The notes: generated by a model not told the origin, from the sequence alone. A DNA stretch of 64,000 nucleotides from UBA6059 sp965227155 (GCA_965227155.1 OZ245731.1:4526001-4590000), one strand, 5' to 3'. Numbered from the stretch's first letter, positions 18,363-27,976 are shown. Numbers and translations: made by a program.

Positions 18363-19055
18363 ATGAAACCTTCGCTTGTCGTACTTAGTGGTGCAGGCAT
18401 CAGTGCTGAAAGTGGGTTGTCTACTTTTAGAGATGCAGGTGGCCTTTGGGAAGGTTTCGATATCATGGAAGTAGCAAGCATCGAAGGATGGCACAAGGAT
18501 AAAGCTAAAGTGCTGGAATTTTATAATATGCGTCGAAAGCAGGCCCTTACGGTTAAGCCTAACCGTGGACACCAAATTCTTGCTGAAATGGAGGATCATT
18601 TTGACGTTACCATCATCACCCAAAATGTAGACAACCTGCACGAGCAAGCCGGATCAAGCCATGTGGTGCACTTGCATGGTGAGCTGTTCAAGGTGCGCAG
18701 CACAGCCGATGAAAGCCTGATTTATGACCTGGATGGCTGGGAGCTAAAACCAGGAGATTTATGCGAAAAGGGATCACAGCTTCGCCCGCATATTGTATGG
18801 TTTGGGGAAATGGTGCCCATGATGGAAAAAGCTGCTCAACTGGCCAGCAAGGCTGATTATTTTTTGGTTGTGGGCACTTCATTGATGGTGTATCCCGCTG
18901 CAGGCTTAATAGACTATGTCAATCCGGAAGTACCCAAATTCATAGTGGATCCCAAACTTCCAGACCTTCATTATTTTCACAACCTTACGGGTATCGAAGA
19001 ACCAGCCACCACCGGTATGGTAAAAGCCCGTGATTTATTGCTGAAATACTTATAG
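18363..19055 (+). CDS. cobB: Class III sirtuin-type NAD-dependent protein deacylase
   Basis: A 230-residue Sir2-family enzyme that uses NAD+ to remove acyl groups from lysines. Motifs are present in order: GAGISAESGLSTFRD (NAD loop), ITQNVDNLHEQAGS, the catalytic His in HLHGEL, and PHIVWFGEM. FYNMRR carries the YxxR pair that marks desuccinylase/demalonylase members such as SIRT5 and CobB. The usual four zinc cysteines are missing: only one Cys is present, in GDLCEKG. The compact length matches bacterial CobB. Confidence 0.92.
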   Translation: MKPSLVVLSGAGISAESGLSTFRDAGGLWEGFDIMEVASIEGWHKDKAKVLEFYNMRRKQALTVKPNRGHQILAEMEDHFDVTIITQNVDNLHEQAGSSHVVHLHGELFKVRSTADESLIYDLDGWELKPGDLCEKGSQLRPHIVWFGEMVPMMEKAAQLASKADYFLVVGTSLMVYPAAGLIDYVNPEVPKFIVDPKLPDLHYFHNLTGIEEPATTGMVKARDLLLKYL

Positions 19056-19114
19056 TTTGGATTAATCAGTCAGGAATTTGAGCCATGGGTTGAATCCTTA
19101 TAATTCCCCAACCC

Positions 19115-19309
19115 ATGGATTGTGCCCCCACAATCCATATACTATATTTCTAAAACCAAGCCCTACACTCTGATTAGTGTCCTCACTAACCAGTTTGACC
19201 ATTTACAATTCAAATTTACAAACCGCAAAATTTTAATTAGAAATGAATCCGCGGACCTGCAATTTGTCTCCACAATCTCTTAGCCCTGGTTAGTGTCCTC
19301 ACTAACCAG
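19115..19309. repeat. Three palindromes sharing the core GTG-YCCY-CAC
   Basis: ATGGATTGTG/CACAATCCAT at 19115-19138 (loop CCCC), CTGATTAGTG/CACTAACCAG at 19170-19193 (loop TCCT, one mismatch) and CTGGTTAGTG/CACTAACCAG at 19286-19309 (loop TCCT). The inner GTG...CAC and 4-base loop are constant while the outer stems differ. Related elements recur at 44.3 kb and throughout 59.9-63.5 kb. Confidence 0.85.
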
Positions 19310-19334
19310 AAAGTAAAATGAATTACTAGTTTCT

Positions 19335-20081
19335 CTAAAAACCTATCCCTAACCGAACCGAAAGCATTCGGTATTGCCGGTCTTCGATACGCAAGCCTGG
19401 TTCACCAGACCATGAAAAGGGCTCCGACTCCAGCCGTGCATGCTGCACCTGGTAACCCACACTCACTACAAAATGTGTATTTGGACCATGAATCTTCACA
19501 CCAACACCAGGGTTGAAATGCAAACCTCCTTGTACTGAAGTAAACTCTTCAAAATCGCTTCCATAAGTACGTTCCCATGCTGTGGCATGACCAATATTTA
19601 CAAAATGATAAGGTGTGATTTTATTGGCAAACCAATCCGCCTGAATACTTAGAAATACCGGCAGCACCAGTATATCATCATACCCATTATAACCAACACC
19701 CAGACCAAGTTTCATCCACTTATTCCATTGGTATCCCGAAGTATGTTGGGTGGTAAAATCACCATAAACCCCAAACCCTTCATTATTGAATGTTAACCCC
19801 AGCTCGGTGATATGCCACCATCCTTCAAAGGATTGATTATAACCTTTTTTGCCAAGTCTAAGACCTTTCACCTTCATCATTTGCTCACCACGGATGAATA
19901 AGGTATCACCGGTAAACATTTGAAAATAGATATGTGATTTGTCTTTATATTCAATCAATTTCCCTTGCTGCTTGCTACCATCGATGAGATAAAGAATATC
20001 CCGATTCTGCTGGGCAAAAACCACAGCAGAATGGGATATCATCACCAACCCGAAAAAACCAACTACCAATCGGGAAATCAT
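19335..20081 (-). CDS. Outer-membrane-like beta-barrel protein
   Basis: A 248-residue exported protein starting MISRLVVGFFGLVMISHSAV with a signal peptide ending at VFAQ. After a short beta-rich region (YLIDGSKQQGKLIEYKDKSH), the rest alternates in a barrel-like way and ends in aromatic Phe (SVRLGIGF), as outer membrane proteins often do. ATG at 20081 overlaps the upstream stop as ATGA, so it is translationally coupled to the LVIVD lipoprotein gene. Confidence 0.72.
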   Translation of the reverse strand: MISRLVVGFFGLVMISHSAVVFAQQNRDILYLIDGSKQQGKLIEYKDKSHIYFQMFTGDTLFIRGEQMMKVKGLRLGKKGYNQSFEGWWHITELGLTFNNEGFGVYGDFTTQHTSGYQWNKWMKLGLGVGYNGYDDILVLPVFLSIQADWFANKITPYHFVNIGHATAWERTYGSDFEEFTSVQGGLHFNPGVGVKIHGPNTHFVVSVGYQVQHARLESEPFSWSGEPGLRIEDRQYRMLSVRLGIGF

Positions 20082-21394
20082 AAAGGCAAAATGGGTAAAG
20101 CACTCAATAATTCTATATCGCCACTGGTACAATCGTAGCTGAACTGATACAAGCCATCGTTACCAATCATCATCAATACATCATTGAAAGGAATAACGTC
20201 AAAAGCATTAATATCTTCGTAAAACTCTATCAGGTTTTCATCTATCGATAATGGGTCTTCAGCATTGAAAATTTTTAAGCCAAAATCGCCTTCACAGATA
20301 AAAAGACAGTTGCCATCAATACCCAAACCATGAGGGTTGAGCATTGGGAACACTTCCATGACCTGAGGATTGGTAACATCAGACACATCGATCACCTCCA
20401 GCTGATTGGTAAACCCCTGGCATTCAGTACCACCACGAAGGGTTACATAAGCAATATCATCCTGCACCACTACCGGATCACAGCTGGTAATGTGCCTGTA
20501 GGTACTGATAAACTGAGGTTCGCCCGGTGTGGCTACATCATAGATATGCATACCGTCCATTGCTCCAAGAAATAATTTATCCTCGTAAGGAAAGATGGTT
20601 TCTATACCCCAGCCCAAATCTGTAGTGCTGCTCAGTGCAGGCTCAGCAACTGAGGATATGTCAAAAGTACGCATGGTGTGAAAGTCTACGGTATACAGAA
20701 AATCCCCACTCACCGTAAACCTTGCCATAGATCCACCAACACCACTACCATTGCCAGCACTAAAATTGCCTGCGCCTTCAGCACGGAAGGCAGGTGTTGG
20801 CATAAAGGAATCAAGCGCATCATCACTAAAGCCACTATTATCACAGTCCGATTCCCTAAATTCTTCAACCAATCTTTCCTCAAAGTCCACCACTATACCT
20901 TCTGCAGCGATCATACCATGGATATCATAGAAGTTATTGAAAACACCTTCTTCCCGATGTACCTCTGTAATGTTATTGGGATCAGACACATCAAACACCA
21001 ATAGATCCACATAACTGTCAGCGTACAGGAAATTACCTTTGCCCGCCAGGTCATAATTGCCGGGAATATTGATAAAACCTACAAACTGCGGATTGGATGG
21101 GTTTTGGTTATTGATTACATGGATGCCTCTCCCTACTTCATTGATGTAGAGGTAAGATCCCAGGAGATAAATTTTACCCGGCGCATGCATGACTTCTGGT
21201 TCTACAAACTCTACCTGGGCCCTAAGGGCTTCGGTAGTTTGGTAAATCGGAACCTGATCAACATACGACACGAACACCTCACATTTATCTTCACAACTCA
21301 TGCCCAATACAGCAAGCATGAGCAATATCAAAAGCGTAAGCACCGACATCCGTTGGAACTCCCTTTTTTCGTTGAAGGTAGATTTTTCTTCCAT
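20078..21394 (-). CDS. LVIVD-repeat lipoprotein
   Basis: A 438-residue protein. The N-terminus has basic residues followed by a hydrophobic stretch and lipobox LGMSC (near residue 34), so it should be a lipid-anchored envelope protein. LVIVD-type propeller strands are clear: GRGIHVINNQNPSNPQFVGF, LLVFDVSDPNNITEVH, MHIYDVATPGEPQFIS, LEVIDVSDVTNPQVME. It is coupled to the downstream barrel protein, which suggests a surface lipoprotein-barrel pair. Confidence 0.85.
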   Translation of the reverse strand: MEEKSTFNEKREFQRMSVLTLLILLMLAVLGMSCEDKCEVFVSYVDQVPIYQTTEALRAQVEFVEPEVMHAPGKIYLLGSYLYINEVGRGIHVINNQNPSNPQFVGFINIPGNYDLAGKGNFLYADSYVDLLVFDVSDPNNITEVHREEGVFNNFYDIHGMIAAEGIVVDFEERLVEEFRESDCDNSGFSDDALDSFMPTPAFRAEGAGNFSAGNGSGVGGSMARFTVSGDFLYTVDFHTMRTFDISSVAEPALSSTTDLGWGIETIFPYEDKLFLGAMDGMHIYDVATPGEPQFISTYRHITSCDPVVVQDDIAYVTLRGGTECQGFTNQLEVIDVSDVTNPQVMEVFPMLNPHGLGIDGNCLFICEGDFGLKIFNAEDPLSIDENLIEFYEDINAFDVIPFNDVLMMIGNDGLYQFSYDCTSGDIELLSALPILPL

Positions 21395-21450
21395 GATAGT
21401 TTGATTAAAAATGCGACTTAAAGACCCATAGTATTGAATAAGAGTTGGAA

Positions 21451-22899
21451 TTATTTAAATAAATATCTGAATCCAAGATTAAGACCAAAATGAGAAGGTA
21501 AACTGGAAAAGGTATTGCCTGCCTTCGCAAAGTCTGTAATCGAATGCCTGTAATTGGGTGTAATACTGATAAAATAATGCTCATCCAATCTGTATCCCAA
21601 CTGTACACTGGTCAAAGCATTGATATGCAATGTTCTGTAGGGCGAATCACTGCCAGGGTCAAAACTAAAGGAGCTCGCACTGGAAGACTCACTTTGCAGT
21701 TCATTACCCAAATAGAATGACCCAGAGAAACCCCCATTTAGCACCACATTAAATTTCTGATCCAAAAGCACGAAACCGGCCTGGATTGGTATGGTCAATA
21801 ATTCAAAGCGGTTACTCAAGTCAACATTGGCAGCTGAAACTTCTACCGCCTCACTCCTAAACAGTTGATCGTTATTTTGAAAAGAAAGTGGTACTGCCTG
21901 CTTTGAGTTGGTAGAGAATACCAGGTTGGTATTGCTATTGACTGTGTACTGCCCATACTGCAAGCCAGATTGTAGCACCCATTTATCAGAGATCTGCTTT
22001 CCAACATCCAGGCCAAAAGAAAATGCCACACCCGGCGTATTGCGCTCTTGCAAGGGTAGATTTGCGGAGTTTGATAAACCGGCATCTTCAAAATCCGCAA
22101 TAGCAAATGATTCATCTGCAGCGCCCATAGGTGCACCAAAATTTGGATCAAAACTCCCACTACCAACATTGATTCCCGCGAAAAGGGAGGCAATTTCGCG
22201 CTTTTCACCCGTAATAACCTCCTCTGCTCTTGCTGTAATAGGTACTTTGTAAAAGAACGCCGGTAGCTGGCTCATTTCGACAAAACGCTGCTCATCTATT
22301 TCCTTAATATCTACAAAACTCAGGGTGGCATAGGCTTCCATGTTCTCCTTATCGATAATGATATTCAAAGGAATGGTTTCCTGAATGTTGCTTTCAGTAT
22401 TGTTATCGGACGCATCGGTTTCTGACATAAAGTTGGCTAGCTGAACTTCATTTTTGGGATCACCGCCAATCAGTCCGGTATCCTTACTTTGCTGTGATGG
22501 ACTTTCAGCTGTATTCCTGATGTTTTTTTCAGTGGCAGCTACCTGGCTCGACTTAGACGCACTAATGTTGGATTTGTTTGTGTCTTTTTCTCCTTCGTTG
22601 CTAGTTACAGCATCAGATTCGCTAATGGTCATTGGTTGCTTGTTTTCTATGGTTTGCTGCTCCTGCGCTATTTGCTGATGCTGCAATTCATTATTGGAAA
22701 AGAAATACAAGGCACCTAGTGCCGCTGCCAGTACCAAAGAAGCTGCCGCAGCCAATTGAAACCAAAACAATCGCTTTTTATATCCACTTACCTGCTGGTT
22801 GGCAAGCTCATGACTGATATTCTTCCATACATGAGGAGAAGGGCTTGATTCTGCATTTTCAAATGCTTCTGCCCATTGCTTTTCAAAGTTATCTTTCAT
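21451..22899 (-). CDS. Anti-sigma-factor-like protein with C-terminal outer-membrane-type beta domain
   Basis: A 482-residue protein. The cytoplasmic N-terminus (about 1-40) resembles sigma-binding domains (FEKQWAEAFENAESSPSPHV). One membrane helix lies at about residues 45-68, then a Ser/Asn/Gln-rich linker, then a beta-rich C-terminal domain like the outer-membrane beta-barrel family (GLDVGKQISDKWVLQSGLQY). ATG at 22899 follows GGAGGGG, and the ECF sigma gene stops 1 base upstream, supporting a sigma/anti-sigma pair. How an inner-membrane segment and a barrel-like domain coexist is unclear. Confidence 0.75.
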   Translation of the reverse strand: MKDNFEKQWAEAFENAESSPSPHVWKNISHELANQQVSGYKKRLFWFQLAAAASLVLAAALGALYFFSNNELQHQQIAQEQQTIENKQPMTISESDAVTSNEGEKDTNKSNISASKSSQVAATEKNIRNTAESPSQQSKDTGLIGGDPKNEVQLANFMSETDASDNNTESNIQETIPLNIIIDKENMEAYATLSFVDIKEIDEQRFVEMSQLPAFFYKVPITARAEEVITGEKREIASLFAGINVGSGSFDPNFGAPMGAADESFAIADFEDAGLSNSANLPLQERNTPGVAFSFGLDVGKQISDKWVLQSGLQYGQYTVNSNTNLVFSTNSKQAVPLSFQNNDQLFRSEAVEVSAANVDLSNRFELLTIPIQAGFVLLDQKFNVVLNGGFSGSFYLGNELQSESSSASSFSFDPGSDSPYRTLHINALTSVQLGYRLDEHYFISITPNYRHSITDFAKAGNTFSSLPSHFGLNLGFRYLFK

Positions 22900-22900
22900 T

Positions 22901-23452
22901 TCAGACCCCTCCATAGCTAATGTTCTCTTGATTATTCAATTTTTCCTGCAAGAGCTTTTTGGCCCTTGCATACTGAGATTTAGAAGTGCCCTCACTAATG
23001 TTGAGCATATCAGCAATCTCATGATGTTTATATCCTTCGATGGCATACAGGTTAAAAATAACCTGCGAGCCCGAAGGCAGTTCCTGGATCATCTGTAGTA
23101 ATTCCGTGTAATGAAAATTGCTAAGTGTTAATTCTTCAGCCTTATTGTTTTTCAACTCATCGGCATCTACCATCGGGTAGAGATAGAGTTTACTCCGCTG
23201 ATAGTTTAAGGCAGTATTAATCACAATCCGTTTGATCCAGTAGCCCAAAGTAGAAGCGCGCTGAAATTTCTCAATGCTATTAAAAACCTTGATAAAAGCT
23301 TCTTGCAGGATATCTTCTGCTTCCAACTCGCTTTTTGAATAGCGCAGACATATCACATACATAGCTTTGCAATATTGATCATACAAAGCCTGCTGTGTTT
23401 TCCTGTTGCCTTCGCGGCAACCCTCAATCAATTCATCTTCGGTTAGGCGCAT
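22901..23452 (-). CDS. ECF RNA polymerase sigma factor
   Basis: A 183-residue sigma-70 family (ECF) factor. Region 2 is about residues 25-90 (AEDILQEAFIKVFNSIEKFQ), and region 4 is about 125-175 (LPSGSQVIFNLYAIEGYKHH, EIADMLNISEGTSKSQYARA). It probably directs transcription of its own operon with the downstream anti-sigma gene. It diverges from the T9SS plug-domain gene at 23542. Confidence 0.93.
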   Translation of the reverse strand: MRLTEDELIEGCREGNRKTQQALYDQYCKAMYVICLRYSKSELEAEDILQEAFIKVFNSIEKFQRASTLGYWIKRIVINTALNYQRSKLYLYPMVDADELKNNKAEELTLSNFHYTELLQMIQELPSGSQVIFNLYAIEGYKHHEIADMLNISEGTSKSQYARAKKLLQEKLNNQENISYGGV

Positions 23453-23541
23453 GCAAAGATGGTATCAGTGCGTTTTAAAGGATAGACACAAGTTTGCTAC
23501 CTTTGGTTGTAATTGTTAAAAAAATCTCTTTCCTGCGTTTT

Positions 23542-24798
23542 ATGCAAAGATATCTGTTAGTCTGCACTATCCTCTTTTTCAGTGTTTTATCTACTTACGC
23601 GCAAAAGCTGGAATATGAAGATCGAACATACGATAAAAACATCAAGACCGTGCATCTTTACCCCGACAGGGTTGTTCCCTACCCTGAGTTTGAGGCACCG
23701 GTAATCAGCTTTGATCAACGTACACCGCTGTTGCTAAGATTTGATGAATTATACTATGATTTCACACAATACTATGTGAAAATCTACCATTGCCAGCATG
23801 ATTGGACGCCCTCCAGGCTATCGGACATGGAGTTTTTGAATGAATACAATGAATTTCCGATCCAAAATTTTGAGTACTCCCAAAACACCAAAGTGCCCTA
23901 CACTACCTATACTACATTTCTGCCAAAAGTGAGAATTCCGGGCAATTATGTGGTGGCTGTTTACAGGGAAGATACAGAAGATCAATTGATACTCTCCAAA
24001 CGCTTTGTTGTATTCAATAGTCGAGTGGAAATCTATTCGCCTGATGGCTTATCTACCGCGATCCGAAATCAGGTGAACAATCAGATGATCGAGTTCGGAT
24101 TCAGCTACCGGGATCTGGAGGCTTTCAGTCCTATGCAGGATTTCAAGGTTGCCATCAGGAAAAATCAACGATGGAATACGCTGGTCAGCGATTTTAAGCC
24201 AAGCATGATTCGCGAAGATCAAAAGAATATGGAATTTCGGTTTTTTGGTGAGGATAGAGTTTTTTCAGCAGGCAACGAATATCGCTTCTTTGATTTGCGC
24301 GGTTACACTTACAGAGGAGCTAATGTGGCTGCCATGGAATCTACACAGGATTTTCATATGGCAAGATTGAATATTGACCAATCCAGAAAGGGGTTGGCCT
24401 ACAGGATTTATGATGAACGCAACGGTCAATACTACATCCAGACTTTAGAGGCAGGAGCGCCCATCACAGAGGCAGATTACATTAAAGTGACCTTCACGCT
24501 CGAAGCTGAAGAACGCAAGGAGGATGTATACGTCATAGGTGCTTTCAATCAGTGGCGCCTTGAAAAGGATAACAAGATGCAATACGACAAGCGCTCAGGT
24601 ACATACACGACAACACTATTGCTCAAGCAAGGGTATTACAATTATCTGTACTGGGTCGATGGCGATGATCCATATTATTTTGAGGGCAACCATTTTGAAA
24701 CCAACAACCAATACGAAATTTTCATATACCATAGAGCTCCCGGTGCTCTTATGGATATACCCGTGGGTTACCTATCTCAATATTCTGGTGTGAGATAG
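23542..24798 (+). CDS. Type IX secretion system plug-domain protein (DUF5103)
   Basis: A 418-residue exported protein (signal MQRYLLVCTILFFSVLSTYAQ). The N-terminal part matches the DUF5103 family (VISFDQRTPLLLRFDELYYD; YVKIYHCQHDWTPSRLSDME; IPGNYVVAVYRE). Family members plug the SprA translocon of the type IX secretion system in Flavobacterium. The C-terminal part (about 310-400) contains a CBM48-like segment (VYVIGAFNQWRLE). ATG at 23542 was chosen because TTG at 23494 lies before the signal peptide. Confidence 0.87.
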   Translation: MQRYLLVCTILFFSVLSTYAQKLEYEDRTYDKNIKTVHLYPDRVVPYPEFEAPVISFDQRTPLLLRFDELYYDFTQYYVKIYHCQHDWTPSRLSDMEFLNEYNEFPIQNFEYSQNTKVPYTTYTTFLPKVRIPGNYVVAVYREDTEDQLILSKRFVVFNSRVEIYSPDGLSTAIRNQVNNQMIEFGFSYRDLEAFSPMQDFKVAIRKNQRWNTLVSDFKPSMIREDQKNMEFRFFGEDRVFSAGNEYRFFDLRGYTYRGANVAAMESTQDFHMARLNIDQSRKGLAYRIYDERNGQYYIQTLEAGAPITEADYIKVTFTLEAEERKEDVYVIGAFNQWRLEKDNKMQYDKRSGTYTTTLLLKQGYYNYLYWVDGDDPYYFEGNHFETNNQYEIFIYHRAPGALMDIPVGYLSQYSGVR

Positions 24799-24799
24799 C

Positions 24800-25621
24800 C
24801 TAAAGTTCCTGATATTGACTGTTGGATACCGTATTGAAATCGTAGGATTCTGTTCTGTCAATGGGGTCGCTGTTAGCGATATCAACCATACCGAAACCTT
24901 TGGAGCTGAATAAACCCAATCCGCAGGTGAAAAGAAACTCCTGAACTTCCTTAGCAGCATACAGAGTAAACGGAAATGTATATCCCCTCACCTCGTATTT
25001 CACATCCTGATCAAATACCGGATAAATCCTGGCAAATTTTCTGTTGGATTGCTTGATCTTCTCCAGATAAGCCTCATCAGGCACGATTTGGAATTTGAAG
25101 TATTCAGCCAGCTGCTCCGGTGTGTAACCAAAGCTTTCCATCCTGCTAATAGTGGATTCATATAGAAGATCGGAAAACTCGTCCGTACTGGGGTAAATAA
25201 ATTTCTTACCACCATTATCAAACAAAGATGGTTTGATAAGTACTAATGGTGAAATACAGATGAATTTGGTGCTGTCACTCAACTCCGGCTGTCTTTCCAG
25301 CTCCACCTCAAGGGGACTGAGAGAGAGATTACCCATTTGAATTTCCTTATGGCTAAACAAGCTTTTCAGAAAATAATTGACATAAGCCTGGTTAGGTGAA
25401 GCCAGCACTAGTGTGACTTTACTGCTATGAAAATGTAGTCCCTGTCTGCTGATGCGTGTTTGACCTTTTAAGCCTGAGAAATGGTAATAGGGATAATTGA
25501 TAAATTCCTCATCACCACCTGAGATAAGAATAGCCTTAGTTGTCTGGGCTATAACGTATTGGTGGTGGAACGGCACATAGCCACCACGATTCTTTAGATT
25601 AAAAATTATTCTGACTCTCAC
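24800..25621 (-). CDS. cas6: Orphan Cas6-like CRISPR RNA endoribonuclease
   Basis: A 273-residue protein with Cas6-family features: N-terminal ferredoxin-like strand (MRVRIIFNLKNRGGYVPFHH) carrying candidate catalytic His19/His20, and a C-terminal glycine-rich loop (TCGLGLFSSKGFGMVDI). Cas6 cleaves CRISPR transcripts at the repeat stem. No CRISPR array or other cas gene is present in this window. The start is GTG at 25621. It converges on the plug-domain gene with a 1-base gap. Confidence 0.75.
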   Translation of the reverse strand: MRVRIIFNLKNRGGYVPFHHQYVIAQTTKAILISGGDEEFINYPYYHFSGLKGQTRISRQGLHFHSSKVTLVLASPNQAYVNYFLKSLFSHKEIQMGNLSLSPLEVELERQPELSDSTKFICISPLVLIKPSLFDNGGKKFIYPSTDEFSDLLYESTISRMESFGYTPEQLAEYFKFQIVPDEAYLEKIKQSNRKFARIYPVFDQDVKYEVRGYTFPFTLYAAKEVQEFLFTCGLGLFSSKGFGMVDIANSDPIDRTESYDFNTVSNSQYQEL

Positions 25622-25726
25622 TACAGCTGAATTTTTCTTTAGTAAAAAATATCAAATCAATAATGAGGTCAACCCTATGATAATAAAAAATGTTTGGGGT
25701 TGTACTAAATATTATTATAAGAAATG

Positions 25727-26821
25727 CTAGACATTAAATCGAAAATGCATAATGTCACCATCTTTCACCACATATTCTTTGCCTTCAATGGCGATTTTAC
25801 CGGCTTCTTTACAAGCCAATTCTGATCCCAGACGTTGATAATCATCCAGTTTAATTACTTCTGCTTTAATGAAGCCTTTCTCAAAATCTGTATGAATAAC
25901 CCCAGCTGCCTGTGGTGCCTTCCAACCTTTTCTGATGGTCCATGCCTTTACTTCTTTTTTGCCGGCAGTGAAATAAGTCACTAAGTCCAGCAGTCGGTAA
26001 GATGCCTTGATCAGTTTATCCAACCCTGACTCTGTTAGCCCATATTCTTCAAGGAACATCGCTCTTTCTTCCTCTTCAAGTTCAGCAATTTGCTCTTCCA
26101 GCGCTGCACAAACTGTAATTACTTCGGCTTCCTCAGCGGCCACATTGGCTTTGAGCTTTTCTACAAATTCATTGCCACTGTTTACAGAGTCTTCATCTAC
26201 ATTGGCGACATAGATGATCGGCTTGGCAGTCAGCAATTGAAGGTCTTTTACCAGCTCTTTGTCTTCAGGACTCATATCAATGGACCTGGCATTTTGTCCT
26301 GATTCCAAATGTTTCTTGTAGGCCATGGCAACGGCAAGCTCCTTTTTGGCTTTAGCATCACCCGACTTGGCTATTTTCTCATTCTTTTGGATCTTTTTTT
26401 CAATAGATTCAAGGTCCTTCAGCTGAAGCTCCGCATCAATGACTTCTTTGTCATCTACCGGATTAACCCTTCCTTCTACATGGACTACATTGTCGTTTTC
26501 AAAACATCTGACCACATGTATGATTGCGTCAACCTCACGGATATTCGCCAGGAATTTGTTACCGAGCCCCTCACCCTTGCTGGCACCTTTCACCAGGCCG
26601 GCAATATCAACAAACTCTATTACAGTAGGTATTACCTTCTCCGGATCTACGAGCTTCTTGAGCACATCCAATCGCTCATCCGGCACGGTAATCACCCCTA
26701 CATTGGGTTCTATAGTACAAAATGGAAAATTGGCTGCCTCTGCCTGCCCACTTGAAATTGCATTAAAAAGTGTTGATTTACCCACGTTGGGTAGTCCTAC
26801 TATGCCACACTGAAGGCCCAT
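25727..26821 (-). CDS. ychF: Redox-regulated ATPase YchF
   Basis: A 364-residue Obg-family P-loop protein. It has G1 GLPNVGKST, the DIAGLVKGASKGEGLGNKFL switch segment, and the variant base-recognition motif NVDE that favours ATP over GTP. The C-terminal TGS domain ends in MHFRFNV. YchF binds the large ribosomal subunit and is involved in stress control. The length is typical. It follows the AI-2E permease gene by 6 bases. Confidence 0.97.
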   Translation of the reverse strand: MGLQCGIVGLPNVGKSTLFNAISSGQAEAANFPFCTIEPNVGVITVPDERLDVLKKLVDPEKVIPTVIEFVDIAGLVKGASKGEGLGNKFLANIREVDAIIHVVRCFENDNVVHVEGRVNPVDDKEVIDAELQLKDLESIEKKIQKNEKIAKSGDAKAKKELAVAMAYKKHLESGQNARSIDMSPEDKELVKDLQLLTAKPIIYVANVDEDSVNSGNEFVEKLKANVAAEEAEVITVCAALEEQIAELEEEERAMFLEEYGLTESGLDKLIKASYRLLDLVTYFTAGKKEVKAWTIRKGWKAPQAAGVIHTDFEKGFIKAEVIKLDDYQRLGSELACKEAGKIAIEGKEYVVKDGDIMHFRFNV

Positions 26822-26827
26822 ATACTA

Positions 26828-27916
26828 CTAGTTTTTAAAGATCTGATATCGCTTAAATCCCGAGTTGATTTCAAGGGCTGAAACCCTGCCAATCGTATAA
26901 ACGGGTATAGCTGCAATCATTCCGGGAATACCCGCGATTGTAGCGCCGGCAAAGATAACAACAAATATTTCCAGCGGATGGGCCTTTACACTTTTTGAAA
27001 AAATTAATGGCTGCAAAATCACATTATCTGTAGCTTGCACTATTCCAAAAACCGCCACAATCTTGAGTACCAGAAATACCGTCTGCTGGCTGAGTTCAAA
27101 TGCCGCCGAGGTGGATATCCCAACAATGATCCCAAAGGTTGCTCCGAGTAGAGGTCCCAGATATGGGATCAAATTGGCCACCGCCGCAAATACACCGATG
27201 GTCAAGGCATAATTCACTCCCATAAAAGTGAGACCAATACTGGCAATAGAGAAAATGCTAAACATCTGAAAAAGCAGCCCAATCAAGTAATTGGATAGCA
27301 GTTTTTCAATTTTAAAAATAGCGGCAATGAATACCTCAAAATATTGATTGGGAATAAGCGCAATGATCTGTCTTCTCAGCAGGCCTTTCTCCAGCAAAAG
27401 AAAAAAAGTGATGAAAGTGATAGCAAGAAATCCTATAAAAAATGTACCGGTGAAGCTGATGAGACTATTAAGTATGGTCTGTACATCAATATTTTGGACG
27501 GCATTGAGCACGCCCTCCCTGATACTGTTAACTAAAAAACCATTTTCCTGGTCTGTCAGGCCATTGTTGATAAGGAACTGTTCCAAAGTGACAATCGGTG
27601 CTGAAAGATTGGCATACACATTTTCCAGGCGAATGGCAGACAGCACCTCAATCTGGTCAGAAATCAATGGCACAAAAAGCAGGGTAAATAGGGCCAATAC
27701 GACAATCAGGATACCAAAGGAAAGCAGTATAGCCAATGCCCTGGGCATACTTATATTATAAAAGGTAATTTGATTAAGGTTATTGACCAGCGGCCGTAAG
27801 ATGGTGGCGATGATCAGTGATATAACGAGGTACAGAAATATGTCAGAGAAATACCAGCTCAGTACTATGATGAGCAGGATTATCAGAAATATATATATGA
27901 GTGCTTTGTTAATCAT
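26828..27916 (-). CDS. AI-2E/PerM family transporter
   Basis: A 362-residue polytopic protein with about eight helices, two near the N-terminus and the rest after residue 150. It carries the conserved family stretches NLIPYLGPLLGATFGIIVG and DNVILQPLIFSKSVKAHPLE. Members move AI-2, or are uncharacterised permeases. It is 6 bases from ychF, in one transcription unit. Confidence 0.92.
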   Translation of the reverse strand: MINKALIYIFLIILLIIVLSWYFSDIFLYLVISLIIATILRPLVNNLNQITFYNISMPRALAILLSFGILIVVLALFTLLFVPLISDQIEVLSAIRLENVYANLSAPIVTLEQFLINNGLTDQENGFLVNSIREGVLNAVQNIDVQTILNSLISFTGTFFIGFLAITFITFFLLLEKGLLRRQIIALIPNQYFEVFIAAIFKIEKLLSNYLIGLLFQMFSIFSIASIGLTFMGVNYALTIGVFAAVANLIPYLGPLLGATFGIIVGISTSAAFELSQQTVFLVLKIVAVFGIVQATDNVILQPLIFSKSVKAHPLEIFVVIFAGATIAGIPGMIAAIPVYTIGRVSALEINSGFKRYQIFKN

Positions 27917-27949
27917 GGTTAGCTGTACCTACCTTAATATTAAGCAAAA

Positions 27950-27976
27950 AAAAACCCATGCGAGGCATGAGTTTTT
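27950..27976. terminator. Bidirectional terminator
   Basis: A hairpin with stem AAAACCCATGC / GCATGAGTTTT (one mismatch) and loop GAG, with A-run before and T-run after. It could end transcription in both directions; it lies between two minus-strand genes, after the DUF3276 gene. Confidence 0.7.

Noticed and set aside
17931..18647. Long minus-strand open frame (238 codons) opposite the lipoprotein and sirtuin genes
   Set aside because: It is antisense to two well supported genes and has no recognisable motif or start context.
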